Of a stretch of DNA of 21,677 nt, positions 12,791 through 19,932 are shown in pieces. A program made the position numbers and the translations under genes. The stretch is taken from the NCBI GenBank assembly GCA_001786365.1, contig MFWK01000017.1, positions 28,656 through 50,332 of the forward strand. Reading direction: 5' to 3'. This DNA comes from Candidatus Nomurabacteria bacterium RIFOXYD2_FULL_35_12 (lineage in GTDB: Bacteria > Patescibacteriota > Minisyncoccia > Phycocordibacterales > UBA9973). The notes beneath the pieces were generated by a model. The model did no database searches. It saw nothing but the letters and a program-made list of their open reading frames with translations, and was not told the DNA's origin. Positions within the stretch are counted from its first letter, which is position 1. Each line of letters starts with the position of its first letter.

Positions 12791-13936
12791 ATGTTAGACT
12801 TAAAAACATTTAAATCAGCGTTGGAACAGCTAGAAGAAGAAAGAAAGATTCCAAAAGAAAAAATATTGGACGCCATAGAACAAGCAATGGCAGCCGCTTA
12901 TAAAAAAGACTACGGCAAAAAAGGACAAATCATCCGAGCCAAGTTTGACTTGGAAACAGGAAAAACTGATTTTTATCAGGTAAAAATAGTAGTGGATGAA
13001 ACTATCGCTATTATAAATAAAATTCCTACAGAAAAAATAGAAAAGGAAGAAAGCGATGAGAGAGTACATTTCAACGGAGAACATCATATCCTCTTAGAAG
13101 ACGCAAAAAAAATCAAAAAGGGTGTTGAATTAAATGATGAAGTCATCTTTCCGCTCGAAGCAAAAGATGATTATGGACGCATCGCTGCTCAAACTGCCAA
13201 GCAAGTCATCATCCAAAAGATTCGTGAAGCTGAACGCACATCTATCATAGATGAATATGGAACAAAAGAAAAAGAAATAATCGGTGGAATCGTACAAAAA
13301 GTAGAAAGAGGAAATGTCTACGTAGATTTCAACCGTGCTACAGGTATATTACCAGTAGAAGAACAAATTCCCGGAGAATTCTTCCAAAGAGGACAACGCA
13401 TACGAGCTTATTTATATTCCGTAGAAGATTCACCAAGAGGAATAAACCTCCGTCTTTCTCGTACTCATCCTAAATTTATAGAAAAGCTTTTTGCTATGGA
13501 AGCACCTGAAATTCAAAGTGGAGTAGTGGAAATAAAATCCACAGCCCGAGAAGCAGGTTCTAGATCAAAAATAGCAGTATTTTCAAATGATGAACATATC
13601 GATGCTATCGGTTCTTGTGTTGGACAAAAAGGCACAAGAGTAAACACCATTACCCAAGAATTAGGCGGAGAAAAAATAGACATTATCCCATGGTCAGAAG
13701 ATCCAAAAGTTTTCGTTTCAAATTCTATCTCTCCAGCAAAAGTTATTTCTATTGAACTTGATGAAAAAGAACGCAAAGCTACTATAGAAGTAGCCGATGA
13801 TCAATTATCCCTCGCCATCGGTAAAGGTGGACAAAATGTACGTCTAGCAGCTAAACTTACGGGATGGAGAATAGATATCAAAGGTGACGGAAAGATAGTA
13901 AAAGAAGAAGTTGGAAAAAAGCCTGAATCCCGTTAG
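12791..13936 (+). CDS. nusA: Transcription termination/antitermination factor NusA
   Basis: NusA binds RNA polymerase and modulates pausing, hairpin-dependent termination and antitermination. The 381 residues show the N-terminal polymerase-binding domain (LDAIEQAMAAAYKKDYG), an S1 domain at about 155-225 (GIVQKVERGNVYVDF, RGQRIRAYLYSV), KH1 with GSCVGQKGTRVNTI, and KH2 with LAIGKGGQNVRLAAKLTGW. There are no C-terminal acidic repeats, as in many small bacteria. The last residues (PESR and the TAG stop) are coded by the left end of the terminal-inverted-repeat element copy 2. A hairpin with a T-run lies just upstream, which would suit feedback control by NusA itself. Confidence 0.96.
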   Translation: MLDLKTFKSALEQLEEERKIPKEKILDAIEQAMAAAYKKDYGKKGQIIRAKFDLETGKTDFYQVKIVVDETIAIINKIPTEKIEKEESDERVHFNGEHHILLEDAKKIKKGVELNDEVIFPLEAKDDYGRIAAQTAKQVIIQKIREAERTSIIDEYGTKEKEIIGGIVQKVERGNVYVDFNRATGILPVEEQIPGEFFQRGQRIRAYLYSVEDSPRGINLRLSRTHPKFIEKLFAMEAPEIQSGVVEIKSTAREAGSRSKIAVFSNDEHIDAIGSCVGQKGTRVNTITQELGGEKIDIIPWSEDPKVFVSNSISPAKVISIELDEKERKATIEVADDQLSLAIGKGGQNVRLAAKLTGWRIDIKGDGKIVKEEVGKKPESR

Positions 13937-14049
13937 AAGTCACATAGTTAATAAAACTAACGGGAAATGTTAAGATTATTTATCGTTATATAGTCGTTAT
14001 TATTAAAATAATTTACGGAAATCTAAAGATTTCCTACTTCTAACGGGAT
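13927..14049. repeat. Terminal-inverted-repeat element, copy 2 (nusA to pyrophosphatase)
   Basis: The ends ATCCCGTTAGAAGT (13927-13940) and ACTTCTAACGGGAT (14036-14049) are exact inverted repeats, with the palindrome GGAAATCT-AA-AGATTTCC inside at 14017-14034. A third copy of the core motif (CTAACGGG, 13957-13964) can pair with the left end. The left end supplies the nusA stop codon and the right end supplies the first two bases of the pyrophosphatase ATG, so the element fills the whole intergenic gap. Confidence 0.88.
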
Positions 14050-16090
14050 GAATCAATTTTTATTGTTTGCACTTATTAGTTCAGTCATCGCTATCGTTTA
14101 TGGTTTGTTTTTAGCAAAATCTATATTAAAAAAAAGCCCTGGAAATGCTCGAATGCAAGAAATTGCCAAAGCAATAGAAGAAGGCGCTAGTGCTTATTTA
14201 AATAAACAATATAAAACTATCGGCATCATTGCTGTGATACTTTTCTTTGTCATTGGCTTCATACCAAAACTCGGTTGGACTATGGCTTTTGGTTTTATTG
14301 TTGGAGCTATATTCTCTGCCCTTGCCGGATACATCGGTATGAATGTATCAGTCAGAGCAAATGTCCGAACTACTGAAGCTGCAAGAAGTGGAATCAACGA
14401 AGCTCTTTCCCTAGCATTCAAAGGTGGCACAGTTACTGGACTTCTCGTCGTCGGACTTGCACTCCTTGGTGTAACTTTATTTTATGCAATTACTAAAGAT
14501 GTGACTGCCTTAATCGGACTTGGTTTCGGCGCTTCTCTTATTTCAGTTTTTGCGAGATTGGGTGGAGGTATATTTACCAAAGCAGCCGATGTCGGCGCAG
14601 ACCTAGTCGGTAAACTAGAAGCCGGCATCCCAGAAGATGACCCAAGAAATCCAGGAGTTATCGCAGACAATGTGGGAGACAATGTGGGAGACTGCGCAGG
14701 TATGGCAGCTGATTTATTTGAAACTTATGCTGTTACTTCAGTAGCTACAATGCTTTTAGGTTCTCTTCTTTTTGTTAATTTTGAAAATGCAGTTATCTAC
14801 CCTCTTGTTATCGGCGGAATAGCTATCTTTGCCTCAATCATCGGTACTTGGTTTGTAAAACTTAGTAAATCTAAAAACCCCGAAGGAAAGCAAGCTTCCA
14901 ACGGGGCAGGTATAATGGGTGCTCTATATAAAGGCCTCGTTGCTTCTGGTGTCATCGCAGCCGCCCTATTTTATCCTATTACAAATTTACTTATGAAAGA
15001 AAACGGCCAGTATACAGTGATGGCTTTGTTTATTTGTTCTCTTGTTGGTCTTTTTGTTACCGGAGCCCTCGTCGTCATCACAGAATATTTTACTTCCACA
15101 AAATACGCACCAGTAAAATCAATCGCCCTCGCTTCTGTTTCTGGTCATGGTACAAATGTCATCCAAGGTTTAGCCATCTCAATGAAATCTACTGCTCTCC
15201 CACTCATCACTATCGTCCTCGGTATATTAGTCAGCTATCATTTTGGCGGACTTTACGGTATAGCTATCGCTGCTATGTCTATGCTTTCAATGACAGGAAT
15301 AATCGTCGCTATAGATGCTTATGGTCCTATTACAGACAATGCTGGAGGAATTGCAGAAATGGCGGAGCTTCCAGAATCAGTTCGTAATGTTACTGACCCA
15401 CTGGACGCTGTAGGAAATACCACCAAAGCTGTTACAAAAGGTTATGCTATCGGTTCTGCTGGACTTGCATCACTTGTTTTATTTGCTTCTTATACAGAAG
15501 AAATCGTAAAAGCTGGAAAATCTATCACTTTTGATTTGAGTAATCCATATGTCATTGTCGGACTCTTTATCGGAGGACTCTTGCCATATTATTTCGGTGC
15601 TCTTTGCATGGAAGCTGTCGGAAAAACTGCTGGAAAAGTCGTAGAAGAAATCCGAAGACAATTTAGAGAAATAAAAGGAATAATGGAAGGTAAAGCAAAA
15701 CCAGATTATGCCAAAGCTGTATCCATCATCACTGGCGCAGCCATCAAGCAAATGATTTTGCCTGCTCTTATCCCCGTTCTCGCTCCAATTTTAGTAGTAT
15801 TAATTTTTAGAGAAAATGGCTTCATAGTTCTAGGCGGACTTCTCGTTGGTTCTATAATTACCGGGCTTTTCGTCGCTATTTCAATGACCTCAGGTGGAGG
15901 TGCTTGGGATAATGCAAAGAAACATATTGAACAAGGAAATCATGGAGGAAAAGGTAGCGATGCCCACAAAGCCGCTGTCACCGGAGACACTGTCGGCGAT
16001 CCTTATAAAGACACAGCCGGTCCTGCCATAAACCCAATGATAAAAATCTTAAATATAGTTGCTTTGCTTTTGGTAGCTTTCTTGATATAG
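14048..16090 (+). CDS. hppA: Membrane-bound ion-pumping pyrophosphatase
   Basis: The enzyme hydrolyses pyrophosphate and pumps cations out across the inner membrane. The 680 residues are mostly membrane helices (about 16 expected for the family). The active site is seen as DNVGDNVGD at 207-215 within DNVGDNVGDCAGMAADLFE, after FTKAADVGADLVGK and EDDPRNP; the C-terminal acidic/lysine motifs (SGGGAWDNAKKHIE, GDTVGDPYKDTAGPA) are complete. In GNTTKAVTKG the lysine is residue 460 and the threonine 463. This pair is the known mark of K+-independent enzymes (Ala and Gly/Ala in K+-dependent ones), so a proton pump is likely. The start codon lies at the end of the inverted-repeat element and lacks a Shine-Dalgarno motif. 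Confidence 0.97.
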   Translation: MNQFLLFALISSVIAIVYGLFLAKSILKKSPGNARMQEIAKAIEEGASAYLNKQYKTIGIIAVILFFVIGFIPKLGWTMAFGFIVGAIFSALAGYIGMNVSVRANVRTTEAARSGINEALSLAFKGGTVTGLLVVGLALLGVTLFYAITKDVTALIGLGFGASLISVFARLGGGIFTKAADVGADLVGKLEAGIPEDDPRNPGVIADNVGDNVGDCAGMAADLFETYAVTSVATMLLGSLLFVNFENAVIYPLVIGGIAIFASIIGTWFVKLSKSKNPEGKQASNGAGIMGALYKGLVASGVIAAALFYPITNLLMKENGQYTVMALFICSLVGLFVTGALVVITEYFTSTKYAPVKSIALASVSGHGTNVIQGLAISMKSTALPLITIVLGILVSYHFGGLYGIAIAAMSMLSMTGIIVAIDAYGPITDNAGGIAEMAELPESVRNVTDPLDAVGNTTKAVTKGYAIGSAGLASLVLFASYTEEIVKAGKSITFDLSNPYVIVGLFIGGLLPYYFGALCMEAVGKTAGKVVEEIRRQFREIKGIMEGKAKPDYAKAVSIITGAAIKQMILPALIPVLAPILVVLIFRENGFIVLGGLLVGSIITGLFVAISMTSGGGAWDNAKKHIEQGNHGGKGSDAHKAAVTGDTVGDPYKDTAGPAINPMIKILNIVALLLVAFLI

Positions 16091-16120
16091 TAAAGAAGGT
16101 TGAATTACTAATTTAATACC

Positions 16121-16133
16121 CCACCATTGGTGG
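16121..16133. repeat. Small palindrome after the pyrophosphatase gene
   Basis: CCACCA-T-TGGTGG is a perfect 6-bp inverted repeat in the 58-nt gap after the pyrophosphatase gene. No T-run follows on either strand, so it is not called a terminator. Confidence 0.45.
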
Positions 16134-16148
16134 AAAATAATATAATAT

Positions 16149-16859
16149 ATGAAAAAATATTTAAGTTTATTTGTTATTTTACTAATAGTATTTACTATAA
16201 ATACTAATGTTTTAAAGGCGAATGATGATGACTCTTCTTCTGACAAAGACAAGAAAGTAGAACTGACTGATGACGGCATTGAAAATGATTCAGAAGATGA
16301 AAATGATGATTCATTGAACCAAGAAACAAAAACAAAAATAGAAGCTTTAAAAAAACAAATAAAAACTGTTAGAGAAGAAGCAAAAGTAAAGATGGAAGCC
16401 TTAAGGGAAAATGTAAAGAATGAAAAAGATGCAGTAAAAGCAAAAATTAAAGAACAAAGAATTGAAGGACGTGAAAAAGCCCTAGAGAGATTTGATTCAG
16501 CAATTGAGAGAGTAAATGATTTAAAAGAAAAAATAAACATACAAATAGCTAAACTAGAAACAAGAGGAATAATACTCACAGATGTCAAAACTCTTGTAAC
16601 AACAGCAGAAACAAAATTAACCGAAGCAAAAAATAAAATTGCGGAAATCAATGCATTACTAGCCTCTTCAATCAACGAACTTACAAAAGAAAATAAAACA
16701 AAAATAACAACATTAACAAAAAATACTCAAAGTCTTATTGTTGAAGCTCATAAAGCATTAGGAGACGCAGTCAAACTCTTGAAAGATAAAGTAAGGGCAA
16801 GAATAGAAACAGAAAAAAAATTAAAAGAGGTAGAAAATGATGATAATGATAATAACTAA
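16149..16859 (+). CDS. Secreted coiled-coil protein of unknown function
   Basis: The 236-residue protein begins with a signal peptide (MKKYLSLFVILLIVFTINTN) and then an acidic stretch rich in Asp, Ser and Glu (about residues 25-55). From about 58 onward it is almost entirely helical and charged, with heptad-like spacing, for example RFDSAIERVNDLKEKINIQI and TTAETKLTEAKNKIAEINAL. It ends in an Asp/Asn tail. No enzyme motif is seen. Similar exported helical proteins with an RFDxAIxR segment occur in Parcubacteria, but I know of no function. It is followed by a one-helix membrane protein, and both may be envelope components. A TAATAT lies a few bases upstream of the ATG; the AT-rich sequence makes a promoter call unsafe. 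Confidence 0.75.
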   Translation: MKKYLSLFVILLIVFTINTNVLKANDDDSSSDKDKKVELTDDGIENDSEDENDDSLNQETKTKIEALKKQIKTVREEAKVKMEALRENVKNEKDAVKAKIKEQRIEGREKALERFDSAIERVNDLKEKINIQIAKLETRGIILTDVKTLVTTAETKLTEAKNKIAEINALLASSINELTKENKTKITTLTKNTQSLIVEAHKALGDAVKLLKDKVRARIETEKKLKEVENDDNDNN

Positions 16860-16885
16860 AAAATTACTAACTAACTTAAAATAAA

Positions 16886-17134
16886 ATGGAAACAGAAAAA
16901 AAATCAAATGGAGCATTAGTCGGACTAGTCATAATCATCATCATTCTCATTATTGGTGGTGTATATATATGGCAATCTAAAATCGAACAAATAGAAAAAA
17001 TCAAAGATCAAAATGCCGCAATTATTGCAGAAAATGCAGCTCTTTTGGAAGATGCAAATGCTTTAAATGCTCTGGAACAAGATTTAAAAAATACAGATAC
17101 GAATGTAGGGGTTGATACAAATACCATAAAATAA
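16886..17134 (+). CDS. Small single-pass membrane protein
   Basis: The 82 residues have one N-terminal membrane helix (LVGLVIIIIILIIGGVYIW) after a short charged start (METEKKSNGA), then a helical region rich in Gln, Ile and Ala (IEQIEKIKDQNAAIIAEN) that may form a coiled coil. The short basic segment before the helix and its lack of a cleavage site suggest an inner-membrane anchor. It lies 26 nt after the coiled-coil gene and 9 nt before tig, so the three are probably co-transcribed. No function is recognised. Confidence 0.7.
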   Translation: METEKKSNGALVGLVIIIIILIIGGVYIWQSKIEQIEKIKDQNAAIIAENAALLEDANALNALEQDLKNTDTNVGVDTNTIK

Positions 17135-17143
17135 AAATCTGAA

Positions 17144-18253
17144 ATGAAAATAACAGTAAAGAAACTACCAAAAAGTGAAGTAGAGATTGAAGGAGAAATA
17201 GAAGTTGATATATTTGAAAGTTATTTTGCAAAAGCGCTAAAAAAACTCGGTGAGAATTTAAAATTGGATGGATTTAGAAAAGGTAAAATACCGGAAAGTG
17301 TTTTACTTTCCAATATTCCGGAAATCAGCATTTTGGAAGAAATGGCAAATATGGCTCTTTCCGAATATTATCCAAAAATTCTTGAACAAGAAAAGATAGA
17401 TACCATCAGCCGACCAGAAATCTCTATCACCAAATTAGCTCGCAAAAATCCCCTAGGATTCAAGATAAAGACAGCCATTTTGCCGGAAATCAAACTCGCT
17501 GACTATAAAGGTTCTGCTAAAAAGATAATAGAAAGCATTACAGATAAAGAGAAAGACACCACAGTCACCGATAAAGACATGGAAGACACTATCATGGATA
17601 TCCGAAAATCTCGCGCACCAAAAAAACATATGAAAGACGGTGAGAAACCACATGTTCATAAAAAAGGCGAAGAACACAAACACGAAGAAGTTCAGGTGTT
17701 GGACACCAAGATTCCGGTGTCCAACACCTCAGAACTTCCAGAATTTGATGATAAGTTTGTTCAAGCCTTAGGACCCTTCAAAGATGTTGCCGATTTTAAA
17801 GCTAAATTAAAAGAAAATATAAAATTAGAAAAAGAAAATAAACAAAAAGAAAAAACCAGATTAAAAATTATTGAAAAAATAATTGCAGATAGCACTGTAG
17901 ATGTGCCTGAAATTTTAATTGAAGTTGAGTTAGACAAGATTTTATACAGAATGGAGTCTGATATCACTCAGATGGGGCTAAAATTTGAAGACTATCTAAA
18001 ACATTTAAATAAAAAAGTTGAAGATTTGAGAAAAGATTTCAGAACTGATGCTTTAAATAAAGCCAAACTTGCTCTTATTTTAAATCAAATAGCAAAAGTT
18101 GAAAAAATAGTAGCAGATTCGGAACAAGTGGCAAAAGAAGTCGCTCAAATCTTGTCATACTACAAAGATGCAGACCCAGAACGTGCCAGAATGCATGCTG
18201 AAAATGTCCTCACAAACGAAAAAATCTTTCAGTTTTTGGAAAATCAGAAATAA
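17144..18253 (+). CDS. tig: Trigger factor without the prolyl isomerase domain
   Basis: Trigger factor is the ribosome-bound chaperone that meets nascent chains. The N-terminal ribosome-binding domain is present, with the signature GFRKGKIP at 43-50. The C-terminal helical chaperone region is present too (about 200-369, for example KLKENIKLEKENKQKEKTRL and VDVPEILIEVELDKIL). At 369 residues it is shorter than the usual 430 or so: the FKBP-type prolyl isomerase domain normally between these parts is missing. A linker takes its place, with a His/Lys-rich stretch (about 160-182, PHVHKKGEEHKHEE) followed by VLDTKIPVSNTSE. The latter is coded by a perfect 14-bp DNA palindrome, so it may be a secondary insertion. 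The His-rich stretch could bind metal; this is inference. Confidence 0.85.
   Translation: MKITVKKLPKSEVEIEGEIEVDIFESYFAKALKKLGENLKLDGFRKGKIPESVLLSNIPEISILEEMANMALSEYYPKILEQEKIDTISRPEISITKLARKNPLGFKIKTAILPEIKLADYKGSAKKIIESITDKEKDTTVTDKDMEDTIMDIRKSRAPKKHMKDGEKPHVHKKGEEHKHEEVQVLDTKIPVSNTSELPEFDDKFVQALGPFKDVADFKAKLKENIKLEKENKQKEKTRLKIIEKIIADSTVDVPEILIEVELDKILYRMESDITQMGLKFEDYLKHLNKKVEDLRKDFRTDALNKAKLALILNQIAKVEKIVADSEQVAKEVAQILSYYKDADPERARMHAENVLTNEKIFQFLENQK
17694..17729. repeat. Perfect 14-bp inverted repeat inside tig
   Basis: AGGTGTTGGACACC (17694-17707) and its exact reverse complement (17716-17729) flank an 8-nt loop. The block is in frame and codes for VLDTKIPVSNTS in the linker that replaces the isomerase domain. 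Confidence 0.9.
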
Positions 18254-18267
18254 AATCTAGCTAAAAT

Positions 18268-18345
18268 AAAAAAAGTGAGCGAGGAATAAATCCTAGCCCA
18301 CTTGGTAGATAAGTGCGTATTGCTCGCACTATCCACCAAGTGGGC
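18268..18345 (-). terminator. Large stem-loop after the 115-aa gene
   Basis: GCCCACTTGGT (18296-18306) pairs perfectly with ACCAAGTGGGC (18335-18345), and an inner stem (GATAAGTGCG with CGCACTATC, one bulge) extends it. On the minus strand a T7 run (18268-18274) follows about 20 nt after the hairpin. This suggests a terminator for the minus-strand 115-aa gene, or a small structured RNA. There is no T-run on the plus side, so it is less likely to end tig. Confidence 0.55.
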
Positions 18346-18374
18346 AGTGCCAGACGCACAGAACAAAAACAAAC

Positions 18375-18722
18375 TCACACTACAAGGGGACGCGGACCGG
18401 TGTAAACCTCCGGTGCCTCCTCTTGCCCAATCACGGGACCTCTGTTATTGTCACCGATGACCGCACAGGCGGCCGCATCGTCAGTGAGATGCTTTCGGGG
18501 CGCTTCGAGTGCCTGCTCGAGAACTCCATCCTTTCGGTGTTTCTCGATATACTCACGAAGCAACTCGACGACTTCATCCTCAAAGTCCTCACTGCAAAGG
18601 ACCGACGACACATCAGCAACAGGAAAAGCAATCACCTCCCGTTGACACCGTGCCTTGATGCGCATCATGAAGACCGTGACTTTTTCACCCATGTTCTGAC
18701 CACTTTCTGTTTCTGTATTCAT
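18375..18722 (-). CDS. Unrecognised GC-rich small protein
   Basis: The 115-residue protein is acidic and soluble, with no membrane segment. It begins MNTETESGQNMGEKVTVFMM, has a likely amphipathic helix SEDFEDEVVELLREYIEKHR and ends in EVYTGPRPLVV. No family is recognised. Base composition is clearly more GC-rich than every neighbour, suggesting transfer from elsewhere. The gene has a full-strength promoter (18790-18817), a leader of about 50-60 nt and a GAGGAG Shine-Dalgarno at 18733-18738. The ATG at 18731 is only 1 nt from that site; the ATG at 18722 has 10 nt and is preferred. It lies between the 3' end of tig and an IS30 element. The overlapping plus-strand frame (18423-18743) lacks such signals. 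Confidence 0.65.
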   Translation of the reverse strand: MNTETESGQNMGEKVTVFMMRIKARCQREVIAFPVADVSSVLCSEDFEDEVVELLREYIEKHRKDGVLEQALEAPRKHLTDDAAACAVIGDNNRGPVIGQEEAPEVYTGPRPLVV

Positions 18723-18789
18723 CTTCTGCATTCTCCTCGCTAATTGTTTCTACATTCGAAATGAAACATCTGAACAAACATCTACGTAT

Positions 18790-18817
18790 ATTATAGCACA
18801 AAATAGAAAAATTGCAA
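18790..18817 (-). promoter_or_regulatory. Promoter of the 115-aa gene
   Basis: TTGCAA (18812-18817) is followed by a 16-nt spacer and TATAAT (18790-18795), preceded by TGC as an extended -10. Unlike the native genes here, the coding start is more than 50 nt downstream. Confidence 0.7.
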
Positions 18818-18832
18818 TGAAAAAAACCCGAA

Positions 18833-19901
18833 TTCTACCTTCAAGTGCAATGTTTCCCTAAAAAAGCTTTGCAAAACAAGGCTAAAGTGTAAAACATCCA
18901 GTAGGTAAAATGGTTGAGTAATCCCAAATTACCAGCTAACCTAAGGGATATATGCCATACAAACATTTTAGTCGAGACGACAGGGTAAAGCTCGCAGTTT
19001 TACTACGAGCAAAGACAGAAAGAGAAGAAATCGGTCGAATTCTGAACAAAGATCCGGTCAGTATTTGGAGAGAAATCAAAAGAGGAGATGTGAACGGGAA
19101 ATACCTTCCTTCTGTTTCAAGAAGAAAAGCCAAAGAGAGAAAAGCTCACCGGAAAAAGAAAATTGAAAATGACAAATGGTTGAAAAAATATATTTTGGAA
19201 AAACTGAAATTGTATTGGTCACCGGAACAAATTGCCGGAAGACTCCGACGAAAAAACATCATCATCTGCCACGAGACGATTTACGGATATATTATGCGAC
19301 ACAAAAAATTAAGAAAATATTTGAGATGCAAGAAAAGTAAATACAGGAGAAGGCATGGCACTATCCCTCGTGAAAAAGCCCGAGAATACGGGAAAAAGCG
19401 CTGGATCGGGGAAAGACCGGAAGTAATCAATGACAGAGCCAGAATCGGAGACTGGGAGGGCGATACAATCATCGGAGCAGAACGAACGAAGAGAATTCTA
19501 ACTCATGTTGAAAGAAAAACCGGATATCTCATTGCTGATTTTCTGCCAAAGGTGTCGGCTGAAATTGTCGCTGAGAAAATTGCAAAGAACTTCAAGAAAT
19601 TGCCGAGAGAAAAAAGACGAAGTATCACTTACGACAACGGCACTGAATTTTCCGCTCACGAAACAATTGAAAAGAAAACCAAAGCGATAGTGTATTTTGC
19701 CAACCAATATCATTCATGGGAGCGAGGCACGAATGAGAACACCAACGGACTGCTCCGGCAGTTCTTTCCAAAGAAAAGTTCTTTTGCTACAGTGAATCAA
19801 GACGATGTTGATCGGGCAACAAAATTGCTAAATCGCCGTCCAAGAAAAAGACTTTGCTATTTAACGCCTAAAGAGATGTTTCATTGCACTTCATTCTAGA
19901 A
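18833..19901 (+). mobile_element. Complete IS30-family insertion sequence
   Basis: The left end TTCTA-N5-AAGTGCAATG (18833-18852) matches, inverted, the right end at 19882-19901, giving 15 identical positions over 20. The distance between outer ends is about 1,069 bp, normal for IS30. The single transposase gene is intact and its stop codon lies inside the right repeat. The exact outer limits and any 2-3 bp target duplication cannot be fixed from one copy. No gene is visibly cut on either side; it lies between the GC-rich island and the amidohydrolase gene. Confidence 0.85.
18952..19899 (+). CDS. IS30-family transposase
   Basis: The 315-residue protein has an N-terminal helix-turn-helix (FSRDDRVKLAVLLRAKTERE, then IGRILNKDPVSIWREIKRG), a second DNA-binding part (YWSPEQIAGRLRR, HETIYGYI), and a DDE catalytic core: D171 in DWEGDTIIG, D228 in YDNGTEF and E262 in RGTNENTNGLLRQFF. 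The spacing D-33-E is the mark of IS30 enzymes. The start is supported by AAGGG a few bases upstream. No frameshift or internal stop is seen, so the element may still be active. Confidence 0.95.
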   Translation: MPYKHFSRDDRVKLAVLLRAKTEREEIGRILNKDPVSIWREIKRGDVNGKYLPSVSRRKAKERKAHRKKKIENDKWLKKYILEKLKLYWSPEQIAGRLRRKNIIICHETIYGYIMRHKKLRKYLRCKKSKYRRRHGTIPREKAREYGKKRWIGERPEVINDRARIGDWEGDTIIGAERTKRILTHVERKTGYLIADFLPKVSAEIVAEKIAKNFKKLPREKRRSITYDNGTEFSAHETIEKKTKAIVYFANQYHSWERGTNENTNGLLRQFFPKKSSFATVNQDDVDRATKLLNRRPRKRLCYLTPKEMFHCTSF

Positions 19902-19932
19902 CTTGTCAAACTCGTCGAAAAAGTTTTATTTT

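Noticed and set aside
16121..16133. Terminator after the pyrophosphatase gene
   Set aside because: The short stem is not followed by a T-run on either strand.
16136..16148. Promoter of the coiled-coil gene
   Set aside because: Several overlapping TATAAT-like hexamers in AT-rich sequence; none has both good spacing and a -35 box.
2096..17729. Palindromic repeats as CRISPR repeats
   Set aside because: They are single, scattered, of different families and inside genes; there are no regularly spaced spacers or cas genes.
18423..18743. Plus-strand 106-codon frame opposite the 115-aa gene
   Set aside because: It has no promoter or ribosome binding site and a poor, Cys/His-rich tail; the minus-strand frame has both signals.
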